The notes beneath the pieces are model-generated. The model was not told the origin of the DNA, made no database searches, and saw nothing but the letters and a program-made list of their open reading frames with translations. Of a stretch of 17,323 bases of DNA, positions 7,645 to 16,000 are shown piece by piece. Made by a program: the position numbers and the translations under genes. Source of the DNA: RBG-16-42-24 sp964396785 (GTDB lineage Bacteria > Patescibacteriota > Microgenomatia > UBA8517); NCBI GenBank assembly GCA_964396785.1, contig CAYNFU010000014.1, forward strand, positions 1-17,323, in the 5' to 3' direction. Within the stretch, counting starts at the first letter, position 1. Each line of letters starts with the position of its first letter.

Positions 7645-9114
7645 TTATCCCCTTTCTGGAGCACCTACTGCCTCTGATATCACCTTTTCCTGGTCTTTTA
7701 GAAGTGCGGAAAGTGCGGAAAGGCTATTTGACGCCGCAATCATTTTCTCTATCTTTTTTTGATAATTTTGATCCTTGAGATAGTAGGCAAGGAGTGAATT
7801 CATTTGGTTTTTCATTATGGTGAGGTCGACTTCTTTCCAAAAACCAGCCCAGAGGGCGGCTAGAATTATGGTGCTTACGTTCAAGGGGATAATCATGTCT
7901 GGCGCCTGGTCAAAAAATGCAACAATTCTCTCCCCGAGAGCTATTGCTCGCCTCGTTTCTTGAGAAAGCTCACTTCCAAAGTGCATATATTGCCTCAACT
8001 TGTCAAAGTAGAGCATGAAACGGGTAATTTCTCGATTTATATCGCGAACCAAAGGGGTTTGAGCTTGAAGTCCTACTCGGGTAACCGACAAGAATTCATT
8101 TATGGCGGGCCTCCTTCCTTGATTAAATAGATCGCCGTCAAAGAATATGTGCCCGTCTGTCATAGACATCAAGTTTGTTTGAATGTAGCCGGAAAAGTCT
8201 CTAAAAACCGTTTCAGCTACAGGTAAACAGGTAATCGAGCCTTTGACGAAGTTTCCGGCCCGCTCAAGAACCCTGGAATGTACAAAAAAGATGTCTCCCG
8301 GGTAGGAGCTTCTTCCAGGAAATCTACGGGCTGCAAGGGTAATTTCGCGGTAGTACTTAGCGTGTGCAGTCATATCATCAAGTACCACCAAAACGTCTTT
8401 GCCTTGGTCCCGGAAATACTCTGCAATAGTCATGGCTGTATAGGGAGTCATAAATACCAGCCCCGGGGCCTCCGCGGGACCTGAGACAACCATTATGACC
8501 TGTTTTTCTACGCCGTAATTTCTGAAAAACTGTGCAGTACTTACTGTATCAAACCATCTCTTAGCGATCGAGGCATAAATACAAATTGTGCCTTTGGCGG
8601 CCTGGGTCAGGACAACTTGCTGTAAAAAAAGAGTTTTCCCTGACTTCCTATCTCCTATTACGAGCTCCCTTTGTCCTTTTCCCAAAGGAATTGCCAAGTC
8701 CACTATCGATACCCCTGTCTCAAAAGATTTGTCAATATTTTTTCTATAACCAATACCCAGAGGCGTGGTAACAAGTGGCCTTTGGGAAAGTGCAGTTTTG
8801 GGGGTTCTACCTGAAATTAAATTGCCTAATGCGTCGACGGTCTTTCCTAGAAGGGCTTCTCCAACTCCCACGGTCAGATACGTTTCAGTTCGTGCAACTT
8901 TCTCCCCAACCCTGACGTTTACCTTGGATAAAAGGAGTATCTCAACCAAGTCCTCGCTAAGAGAAATTACTTGGCCAACTTGCCCCCCTTCAAAGACCAC
9001 GAGCTCATAAGGTCGAACCTTAGGTAACCCACTGGCATAGATGACCGAATGGATTATTTGTTCTACAAATCCAATTTCCTGAGCCTTTTCAAGGTAATAG
9101 GAAAGATCTTTCAT
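7645..9114 (-). CDS. atpA: F-type ATPase alpha subunit
   Basis: A 489-residue non-catalytic nucleotide-binding subunit alternating with beta in the F1 hexamer. The N-terminal helix (about 2-20) is the expected docking site for delta, followed by the beta-barrel domain. Walker A is GDRKSGKT (154-161; usual GDRQTGKT) and the Walker B region is VLVVLDD (241-247). YREITLAARRFPGRSSYPGD matches the alpha-specific S-L-L-L-R-R-P-P-G-R-E-A-Y-P-G-D stretch. TNLMSMTDGHIF and SVTRVG (342-347) are present, the latter carrying the arginine finger Arg346 that completes the catalytic site of beta. Length is slightly under the usual 500-510. The ATG overlaps the atpH TGA (ATGA). Compared with ordinary alpha it departs after the Arg finger (VGLQAQTPLVRD for VGGAAQ-type), consistent with a divergent ATPase. 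Confidence 0.95.
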   Translation of the reverse strand: MKDLSYYLEKAQEIGFVEQIIHSVIYASGLPKVRPYELVVFEGGQVGQVISLSEDLVEILLLSKVNVRVGEKVARTETYLTVGVGEALLGKTVDALGNLISGRTPKTALSQRPLVTTPLGIGYRKNIDKSFETGVSIVDLAIPLGKGQRELVIGDRKSGKTLFLQQVVLTQAAKGTICIYASIAKRWFDTVSTAQFFRNYGVEKQVIMVVSGPAEAPGLVFMTPYTAMTIAEYFRDQGKDVLVVLDDMTAHAKYYREITLAARRFPGRSSYPGDIFFVHSRVLERAGNFVKGSITCLPVAETVFRDFSGYIQTNLMSMTDGHIFFDGDLFNQGRRPAINEFLSVTRVGLQAQTPLVRDINREITRFMLYFDKLRQYMHFGSELSQETRRAIALGERIVAFFDQAPDMIIPLNVSTIILAALWAGFWKEVDLTIMKNQMNSLLAYYLKDQNYQKKIEKMIAASNSLSALSALLKDQEKVISEAVGAPERG

Positions 9115-9578
9115 TTAAGGAAAATTGCAAGCTCATTTCTTTGAGTCTTAAAAAATTCTTTAATTTTTGTTCGAAGGCTAAAGTCTCTGTAATTTCCTTG
9201 AGATATTATTATTGCGCCTCCCACAACTTTCTCGTCTTTTTTAAGCTCAACTATTACTCCCTCCCCAAGATTTTCTCTGACCCAACCCGCGAGTAGTGTT
9301 TTTGTCTCCTCCCTCGGCTCAAATGCGATTGTGAGTGTAATTTCCCTGAGCTCTCCTATAATCTCTTTCGCACCTTTTAAGAACTTTATTTTATCTACTC
9401 CTTTGTCAAAGGCTTCCTTAAGTATCCGGGAAAGCTCTGTATCGATTTTTTTTGAAAGGGCCAGATTTAGGGCTTCGGGAGAATTCTGATAAAGGGCTGC
9501 CAAGATAGTTTCAAGCTGCTCGGCAGTTTTTGAAGCCTCCTCCTTTGTTCTAATAAGACTTAGTAAGTCAGAGTACAT
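9111..9578 (-). CDS. atpH: F-type ATPase delta subunit
   Basis: A 155-residue protein between atpF and atpA, the standard delta position. Delta links the top of F1 to the peripheral stalk b. The N-terminal half is helical, as in the delta N-domain. The C-terminal part from about residue 85 has the family pattern: hydrophobic strand ITLTIAFEPREE, then KKDEKVVGGAIIISQGNYR and DFSLRTKIKEFF, matching the usual x-x-L-I-G-G-x-x-I-x-x-G-x-x-x-x-D-x-S-V-x-x-x-L. It is shorter than the usual 175-180 residues, mainly in the helical domain. It overlaps atpF by 11 bases and atpA by 4, indicating tight coupling. The call depends partly on gene order, but the C-terminal pattern is good. Confidence 0.86.
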   Translation of the reverse strand: MYSDLLSLIRTKEEASKTAEQLETILAALYQNSPEALNLALSKKIDTELSRILKEAFDKGVDKIKFLKGAKEIIGELREITLTIAFEPREETKTLLAGWVRENLGEGVIVELKKDEKVVGGAIIISQGNYRDFSLRTKIKEFFKTQRNELAIFLK

Positions 9579-10242
9579 TTTGGCTCTTTGCCTCCTCCAG
9601 GGCTTTTACTACTAATTCCTCGTGGTCAGATAAGCTCATCGCTTTGCCTACCACTTTTGAAGTAACGTCCTCAAGAACTTCAAAAATTCTCTCATCCACC
9701 TGTTTTTCTCTTACCTTTCTGTATGCTACTACCTCGAGCTCGACCTGTTTATAGGCATCAGAAACAGCCTTTTTAGCTTCCTGTTGGGAAGCTGCGATCT
9801 GGGAGGAAAGGGCGCTTCTTAAAAGCTCAATTTGGCCCTGAACTTCTTTGCCGACCTCTTTTGAAATGCTGTCGAATGTTACCCCGGCTTGGTTTTTTGC
9901 CTCAGAAAGCGCCGCTTCAAAGCTAGCCATTTGAGAACTGGTTGCTCGTTTAACTTCCGCAGAAAACTCTTCCTTTGATTTGGAGCTATAAGTAGCAGCT
10001 TCCGATATTATGGCTCGGGCTTTAGCTTGGGCATCAATTACTATCCTGTCTGCAATTTTTTTGGCTTCTAACTCGACAGCCGATTCTCTGGCTTTAGCCT
10101 CATTAACTTCACGTTCGTACTGCTCTTTAAGTGTGTAGTATTTCTTAATGAGCTCTCTAAAAGAAATTGCCACCGCCCCCAAAGTCAGGCCAAGGACGGC
10201 TGTTAGAAAAATTGTTCCGAAAAATAATATTTGATTTGTCAT
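9568..10242 (-). CDS. atpF: F-type ATPase b subunit, long form
   Basis: A 224-residue membrane-anchored stalk protein. One transmembrane helix is at about 5-27, then a near-continuous charged helix to about 200 with coiled-coil-like Ala/Glu/Lys spacing, and a C-terminal end (EVLEDVTSKVVGKAMSLSDH) resembling the delta-binding end of b. The usual length is 150-170, so the stalk is about 55-60 residues longer. The proline-containing segment that often follows the helix in b subunits is absent (FRELIKKYYTL here). Its ATG follows the gpmI TAA directly with no spacing. Together with alpha and delta this supplies a complete peripheral stalk. An unrelated coiled-coil membrane protein is unlikely given its place directly before atpH. 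Confidence 0.85.
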   Translation of the reverse strand: MTNQILFFGTIFLTAVLGLTLGAVAISFRELIKKYYTLKEQYEREVNEAKARESAVELEAKKIADRIVIDAQAKARAIISEAATYSSKSKEEFSAEVKRATSSQMASFEAALSEAKNQAGVTFDSISKEVGKEVQGQIELLRSALSSQIAASQQEAKKAVSDAYKQVELEVVAYRKVREKQVDERIFEVLEDVTSKVVGKAMSLSDHEELVVKALEEAKSQNVL

Positions 10243-11937
10243 TTAAGCACCTTGAAATAAATTCCTTCCCTTCATTGACGTGGGTGGAGTTAACCCCATT
10301 AAATTCAAAATTGTGGGGGCAATATCCGATAGTGCCCCTTGCGGAAGATTTATAACCCTACCCTCCATGCTGGGAACTACAAAGATAACTGGTACCGGAT
10401 TATTTGAATGTTCGGTATTTACTCCCCCTTCGCTTGAGGTAAAGAAAAATGAAGTCGTGGGAAAGCTTATTAGCTCTTCTGCATTACCGTGATCAGCTGT
10501 AATAACCAAATTCCCATTAACAACTTTAACCATCTCAAGAATTTCCCCAACAGCCTTATCTGCCGCCTCAACTGCGGCAATTGACGCCTTGAGATTTCCG
10601 GTGTGGGCTACCATGTCCGGATTTGCGAAATTAATTAAGAAAAAGTGATAAATATCTTTTGCAAGCTCTTTCCTAAATTCGCCAACCAGCTTAAAAACCG
10701 ACATTTCGGGTTTTTTGTCGTAAGTTGCAATTTTGGGTGAAGGAACAATTAAAACGTCCTCTCCGGGTACTCTAATTTCTCGCATTCCGTCAAAGTAGTA
10801 AGTAACAAATCTTTCTTTCTCGGACTCGGCCATATGCATTTGACGGATGTTTGCCCGGGAAAGAACGTCGCCAAGAGAGTTCTCAACTACAATAGGACCA
10901 TATGCGATGGCTGAAACAGGCAGTTTTTTATGGTATTCGGTCATGGTTACGAAGAGTAGATTTTGGGGCCACTTCTCACGATTGAAGGTTCTGGCAAATG
11001 TTGCTTTTCCTTCTTCAAGCTCAGTTCCTGGAGCGTAGCCGAATTCGAAAGAAGTCAGCTTCTCAAATTCTGCCAGCACAAAAGCCATCGTAAGCTGTCT
11101 TACCCTATCAACTCTGAAATTGAAAAAGATTACCGCATCTCCATTGTCCACAGTTCCAACCGGTCGACCTTCGGCATTGACAATTACGGTGGGTTCAATA
11201 AATTCGTCGGTCAGGCTTTTAGCATAGGCTCCCTTAACCGCCTCAATGGCACTTCTGGCCGTAACTCCTTTGCCCGTCACAATTGCCTTGTAGGCCTTCT
11301 CTGTTCTATCCCAACGCCTATCCCTGTCCATTGCATAATATCTCCCTGAGATCGTTGCAATTTCGGCAAATTTTGCCTCATGTAGATATTCATCGATTTT
11401 GGCAATCTCCACTTCGGCTTCTTGTGGCGGGGTGTCTCGACCGTCTGTAAAAAGATGTAATTTAACGCCCCTCACTTCATATTTCTCACAAAAATTAAGG
11501 AGCGCATAAAAGTGTTCAATTGACGAGTGGACGTTGCCGGTCCCAACAAGACCCATGATATGCAGTTTTGAATTGAATCTCTTGCTATGGTTTAGGGCTG
11601 CCAAAAAGGCTCTATTTTCAAAAAAGGCTCCTTCTTCTATCTCGATATTTATTCTTTTTAAATCCTGATAGATTACGCGTCCTGCTCCCATTGTAAGGTG
11701 TCCCACCTCGGTGTTTCCAACCTCGTTGGCCGGAAGTCCCACACTCTCTCCCGAGGCAATAAGCTGGGTGTGAGGGTATTTTCCAAGAAGTGCAGTCATA
11801 TTGGGAGTCTTTGCCTTAGTTATTGCATTTCCCTCTGAAGGAGGGGCTATTCCCCAACCATCAAGAACCAAAAGCACCCAAGGAGTTATCTTATTTCCAC
11901 CAAGTTTTACTGGTTTAAGAAAGGGCAGATTAAACAT
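10243..11937 (-). CDS. gpmI: 2,3-bisphosphoglycerate-independent phosphoglycerate mutase, Thr in place of the Ser nucleophile
   Basis: A 564-residue cytoplasmic glycolytic enzyme interconverting 3- and 2-phosphoglycerate, in the alkaline phosphatase superfamily. Metal and active-site motifs are in order: LVLDGWG (Asp26), GNTEVGHLTMGAGR (74-87), TDGRDTPP, GRYYAMDRDRRWDR (198-211), NPDMVAHTGN (Asp441, His445), TADHGNAE (Asp482, His483) and NTEHSNNPVP (His510). The nucleophile position, Ser in the family motif G-N-S-E-V-G-H, is Thr76 here (codon ACC). Length exceeds the usual 510 or so because of an N-terminal extension of about 15 residues and scattered loops. It sits between the orphan membrane protein (3 bases upstream) and atpF (0 bases downstream), so an ATP-generating-pathway enzyme is embedded in the ATPase operon. 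The ATG at 11937 is the only reasonable start; no strong Shine-Dalgarno is visible. Confidence 0.95.
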   Translation of the reverse strand: MFNLPFLKPVKLGGNKITPWVLLVLDGWGIAPPSEGNAITKAKTPNMTALLGKYPHTQLIASGESVGLPANEVGNTEVGHLTMGAGRVIYQDLKRINIEIEEGAFFENRAFLAALNHSKRFNSKLHIMGLVGTGNVHSSIEHFYALLNFCEKYEVRGVKLHLFTDGRDTPPQEAEVEIAKIDEYLHEAKFAEIATISGRYYAMDRDRRWDRTEKAYKAIVTGKGVTARSAIEAVKGAYAKSLTDEFIEPTVIVNAEGRPVGTVDNGDAVIFFNFRVDRVRQLTMAFVLAEFEKLTSFEFGYAPGTELEEGKATFARTFNREKWPQNLLFVTMTEYHKKLPVSAIAYGPIVVENSLGDVLSRANIRQMHMAESEKERFVTYYFDGMREIRVPGEDVLIVPSPKIATYDKKPEMSVFKLVGEFRKELAKDIYHFFLINFANPDMVAHTGNLKASIAAVEAADKAVGEILEMVKVVNGNLVITADHGNAEELISFPTTSFFFTSSEGGVNTEHSNNPVPVIFVVPSMEGRVINLPQGALSDIAPTILNLMGLTPPTSMKGRNLFQGA

Positions 11938-11940
11938 AAG

Positions 11941-12696
11941 CTATAAGATCAATATTAGGTATGCAATCGCTAGTCCAATGAGGACTATGACGATAGACAT
12001 CACAATATGTAATATCATATTAAATTGTATTATCCGACTGGCCAAAGGATTTCTACCAATTGCTTCTACTCCCGAGCGTGCAACTCTACCAAAGTAGACA
12101 AAGCCCATTACGAATGAGGCTATTACAACCAAAGCGGCAATTAAGTATCTCAGAGAATCGAGTGGCTCAAGTATGGCTCCCGTTGCTCCTTGTCGAATAA
12201 CTTGAAGCAGGTTAGACCGAGCTGAAGACAGACCAATCTCTGGATGGATACTTATCGAAATCAAGATCTTTCCAACAGCGTCTCCGTCACCAGATTCGTA
12301 TGATTCAAGAGCGGTTCCTAAAACAAATCCATTTTCTGTAGCTAACTGACCCAGCCCATCTATTTCTGAGCTTGTAACAAAATCTCCCTCGTTAATATTT
12401 CCATTTCTTGAGGAAACTTTAACATTAGCTTTGCCTGATGTGAGAACAAATACCGGATTGTCCAAACCCGTAACTTCAAATTTGGCTGTAGGATTTGAGG
12501 TTACAACTGCAAATAATGACGAGTCATTAAGTTTATTACATTTCCTGTACCCGCCTTGAGCCGAGCAAACAATGTCACCGTCTTCCCCTCCTGCCAATTC
12601 AATAGCAATGGCTACACCTGTGCTACTCTCTTGAGCGGCGACTGGTTTATAAAAACTTATCAACACTATAAAAACCAAAAATATGTTCTTGAACAT
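11941..12696 (-). CDS. Secreted-domain membrane protein with a subunit-c-like hairpin, function unknown
   Basis: A 251-residue protein leading the ATPase group. Residues 1-21 are a signal peptide or anchor ending in PVAA-Q. A Cys pair (44 and 53) follows. Residues 60-155 are a beta-rich outside domain containing SGKANVKVSSRNGNINEGDF, VTSS and GFVLGTALESY; I recall this G-D-x-x-T-S-S and G-x-A-L pattern from C-terminal regions of large Patescibacteria surface proteins, but cannot verify it here. Two membrane helices (about 184-204 and 222-251) are joined by a basic loop ARSGVEAIGRNPLASR. The loop resembles the polar loop of ATP synthase subunit c (E/G-A-x-A/G-R-Q/N-P), and the predicted topology puts it in the cytoplasm as in c. 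The first helix lacks the glycine-rich pattern. The position 18 residues after the loop Pro, where c carries Asp or Glu, is Ile235. It ends 3 bases before gpmI. I do not claim proton-translocating function. Confidence 0.75.
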   Translation of the reverse strand: MFKNIFLVFIVLISFYKPVAAQESSTGVAIAIELAGGEDGDIVCSAQGGYRKCNKLNDSSLFAVVTSNPTAKFEVTGLDNPVFVLTSGKANVKVSSRNGNINEGDFVTSSEIDGLGQLATENGFVLGTALESYESGDGDAVGKILISISIHPEIGLSSARSNLLQVIRQGATGAILEPLDSLRYLIAALVVIASFVMGFVYFGRVARSGVEAIGRNPLASRIIQFNMILHIVMSIVIVLIGLAIAYLILIL

Positions 12697-12737
12697 AATT
12701 ACATACTGATGAACTTTTTAGAGAAAATCAAGTCATT

Positions 12738-12756
12738 TCTAGTTAAAAGAACTAGA
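12738..12756. repeat. Perfect 7-bp inverted repeat upstream of the ATPase group
   Basis: TCTAGTT, five-base spacer AAAAG, AACTAGA. It is centred about 50 bases before the start codon at 12696, in the position of an operator or a 5'-leader stem. No Shine-Dalgarno or U-run is attached, so it is not an obvious terminator. Confidence 0.45.
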
Positions 12757-12819
12757 TTAATTTAGACAGAATTTGAAGCGAAAAGTACATGTTTAGATGA
12801 GTTTTAAATGAATATCATT

Positions 12820-12838
12820 TTCCGTATTATTTGCGGAA
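12820..12838. repeat. Short inverted repeat TTCCG/CGGAA
   Basis: TTCCG, nine-base spacer, CGGAA. It shares its arms with the 4960-4977 stem-loop beyond the far end of the ATPase group. It is a possible protein-binding site in the divergent control region; the stem is too short to be sure. Confidence 0.35.
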
Positions 12839-12969
12839 TTAATTGATTTAGTAATCTACTTTCTAGGCTTACTTTATATATACTCTCCCCCCTTCAATAA
12901 CTTAAACATAAAGCATCAAATTAGCATATATGTTTACCTCATAGCTTTATTTTGTATACAAAAAGGGGC

Positions 12970-12998
12970 TTGACAGACTATATATAAAATGGGTAAAT
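12970..12998 (+). promoter_or_regulatory. Candidate promoter for the giant surface gene
   Basis: A perfect -35 hexamer TTGACA lies at 12970-12975. At 17-18 bases spacing the possible -10 is weak (GTAAAT or TAAATA), while better TATA-like sequence (TATATAAAAT at 12981-12990) lies too close. If the weak -10 is right the mRNA leader is about 60 bases and carries the 13005-13026 dyad. A weak or activator-dependent promoter is possible. Confidence 0.35.
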
Positions 12999-13004
12999 AA
13001 TTTT

Positions 13005-13026
13005 GGACATTTAAAGCAAAATGTCC
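13005..13026. repeat. Perfect 8-bp inverted repeat before the giant surface gene
   Basis: GGACATTT, six-base spacer AAAGCA, AAATGTCC. It lies between the candidate promoter and the start codon at 13065. It could be an operator (22-bp dyad) or a stem-loop in the mRNA leader. The gene it precedes encodes a MerR-like DNA-binding head, so autoregulation is an attractive but unproven idea. Confidence 0.5.
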
Positions 13027-13064
13027 TTATTTAAAAAACTAATCAGCTAATTAATTTCCGCAAT

Positions 13065-16000
13065 ATGCCAAACCTGCCCGAAAAAACTCTCTCAATTCAA
13101 GAAGCCGCCGAGCTTCTGAAGGTTACAACTAAGACATTAAGGCGTTGGGAAGCTAGCGGACTGCTTGTTCCAGCCCGAACAACCGGGGGCCACCGGCGCT
13201 ATCTTCTATCTCAAATTCAAGACCTTAAGGGAGAAAGGCACGGCAAAGTAACCAAACGCAGACTTTTAGAGATAAAGGGTGCTCCCCTTTCTTATCAGGA
13301 ATTTGAACCTACAAAATTATCTGCTGAGGATTTGAAAAGAAGCTTTGCTCACGATGGACCGGTATCTAAAAAAAGGTTTATCAGCGAATTCCCGGTACTT
13401 CTAAGTAAATTGGCAAAACCTCAAAGGAGATTGGTTGTAGTTAGTATTTGTTTATTTATAATTACGTTAACTTCCACCTTAGCTCTTAAAACAAATTTGC
13501 CCGAAAAAGTTAACTCACTTTTTGCTCCTCTAAAGCTAGAAACTTCCCAAGTAGGATCCGAAGTTGCCAGTGACAATTTCCCCAAGGGTTTGGTTTTAGC
13601 TGAAAGCACTTCGGCTAACGATATTACCTTCAAGGTGACAGTTGATAGCGGTTTCGAAGCTGACGTCGATATTTCAGGAATTCTTAATTTATCCGGAAAT
13701 TCGCTCACATCAAGCGATGATCTTTCAATCGACCCTGTAGGAGACGACGCAACTCTCGGAGGTAATTTGATACTCTCTGATACATTTACGCTATCTGTAG
13801 GCGGCGGGACAGGAACCGCTTACAGCGAGTTTGCTAATGCGACAGAGGGACCAGAGAATGCGGCAATAGCTGCCGATAACGACCTCTTTGTGGGAGGAGA
13901 CCTTGAGGTCGACGGAATAACGGACGTAGCTACTCTTAGCATAGGTGGAGACTCCTTTACCGATTTAACAGGAACGGGCTTACAGGTTTCTTCGAATACA
14001 CTTGAGGCGACCTTGGGAACGTCAATTGAATCTAGCGAAATAACAGATGATACCATCAAGGAAGTAGATCTAAACGTATCAAACTCTCCCACTTCAGGTT
14101 TTGTGCTTACCTATAATTCAAGCATTTCAGGATTCACTTGGACTGCGTTGGGAAGTTCAACGACATGGACAGATTCTGGTACAACCGTATACTTAACAGA
14201 TACAACCGACGAGCTAGTCTTGGGTGGTACAACTCCCCTTTCTTCTGCCAAGTACTCAATTGACGGAGACACAGACCAAATTCAGTTAATTGTACAGGGC
14301 AACAGTGCTCAAACAAGCAATTTGGTTGTATTTGAGCAGTCCGACGGGACCGATGTTTTCGTGCTCACCAACGCAGGCGCATTGACCGTTGCAGATACCC
14401 TATCCGTCCAAGGAGCAACAATTGGGCTTAATAACGATGCGGATGCCGACAGCGTATTGGGACTAGCCGCAGCAGCTGGCCAAGCCGGAGCCGACCTTTA
14501 CTGGGGTGATGATTTGGTCTGTGATGCCTCAGCTACAAACTGCGGTTGGGCAATTTCCGCTTCTTCTCCATTTACTGCGGCTGGGGGGATAATTGACAAG
14601 GCTGATAACACAAACAGGCTAAGACTGGTATATGGGGAGGTTGGGGACGTACAGCTTGAAATTACAGATGCAGGACTCGGCTCCCCTGCCGGGGCCGACG
14701 CACTCCAGATCAGTCTTGCCGGTTCAACCGGAATAACAGCCGACAATGTAGACGGAATATTTGTAAACATAGAAGGGGCAAATGGAACCTCAACCGACGT
14801 CTCCGGGATACATATCGACTTTGACCCCATCACCGGCTCCTCCGACGATACATTCACCGGCCTTTTAATTGACGGATTAACCGGAACTTCGGCGGTAGAA
14901 ACAGCAATCAATATAGGCGTTGGCTGGGATACGGACATCGACCTTCAGAATGCGGAGACTGTATCCAATAGCTCCGACGGCACTTTGGTCTTAAGCGGTG
15001 TAGGCCAGACCAATAATGCATCTTTAACTATTGACTTTGAGACCAATGCGGCCTTTCCCATCCTTTCCTCAGCAACAGATACAGCAATTGGAATTGATGA
15101 GGACCTGACTTTTGTTGGGGCTCAAACCATATCAACCTCCGATGCGGCTGACCTGACAATCGGTACAAACGACGTCAACTTCACGGCAACTGGCGGGAGT
15201 ACAGGCAACGCGGATGTTGATGTGGATGGATATCTTCAGGTAGGAGGAACGGCTGAATTGGACGGGGCACTTCAGGCTGATGGAGCTGCAACATTTAATT
15301 CAACTGCCGGGTTCAACGGAGTTGCTACCTTTAATACCGATGTGGACTTTTCTTTGGCGGCTGGGGAGAATGTAACTTTAACCAATACAACGGCTTCGAC
15401 AGACCAGTTAAGCCTGGCTGTATCCGGAGTTACAACCGACGCGGTTGAAGCCTTGGCAATTGCCTTTACCCAGGCTGACGATTTAGATGCAACTGATACA
15501 AATGCGGCAATTTCGGTTGCCTTAACCTCCTCTTCTGATGACGCAGATACCCTGTATGGTCTTAACTTTGTTGACTTTACAGGACAAGCTACACCAACAG
15601 AAACGGCCGTAAGGCTAGGTGCAGGGTTTAATAACCTCTTTGAAATTGAAGGAACTGCAGGGGACGGATTCCAGACCTTCATTAGGGCAACGGCTCCCAC
15701 GACTGATAGGGTCTACACCCTACCCGATACAACAGACGGCACTTTCTGTCTTTCCTCGGGTAACTGTGCCGGAGGCGCCGGAGGGAGCAAATGGACAGAC
15801 GACGGAGCCATAACCTACTTAACCAGCCAGACCGATAACCTGGCCGTAGGAGGAACTGACGCAACCAGCGAGTTCTTCATTGATATCGTAAACGGCGGCA
15901 ATGTCGCCATCAAATCAACTGGTGATACCGAGAATATATTTGATATAGACGCCAATTCCCTAACAACAGGCTCAGCCGTTGACGTTTCCTCAACGGCAAC

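Larger units (their letters stand above)
12697..13064. promoter_or_regulatory. Divergent control region between the ATPase group and the giant surface gene
   Basis: This is 368 bases of strongly AT-rich DNA between two divergent start codons, with no credible gene. It contains three dyads (12738-12756, 12820-12838, 13005-13026), a perfect TTGACA hexamer at 12970-12975 pointing at the giant gene, and two TTCCGC/GCGGAA hexamers. Promoters for both directions must lie here or further out. I could not find a convincing -10/-35 pair for the minus-strand group. Confidence 0.65.

Noticed and set aside
13065..13230. IS607-type transposon resolvase
   Set aside because: The helix-turn-helix matches that family's N-terminus, but no serine recombinase domain or TnpB follows; the same frame continues into a membrane helix and fibre.
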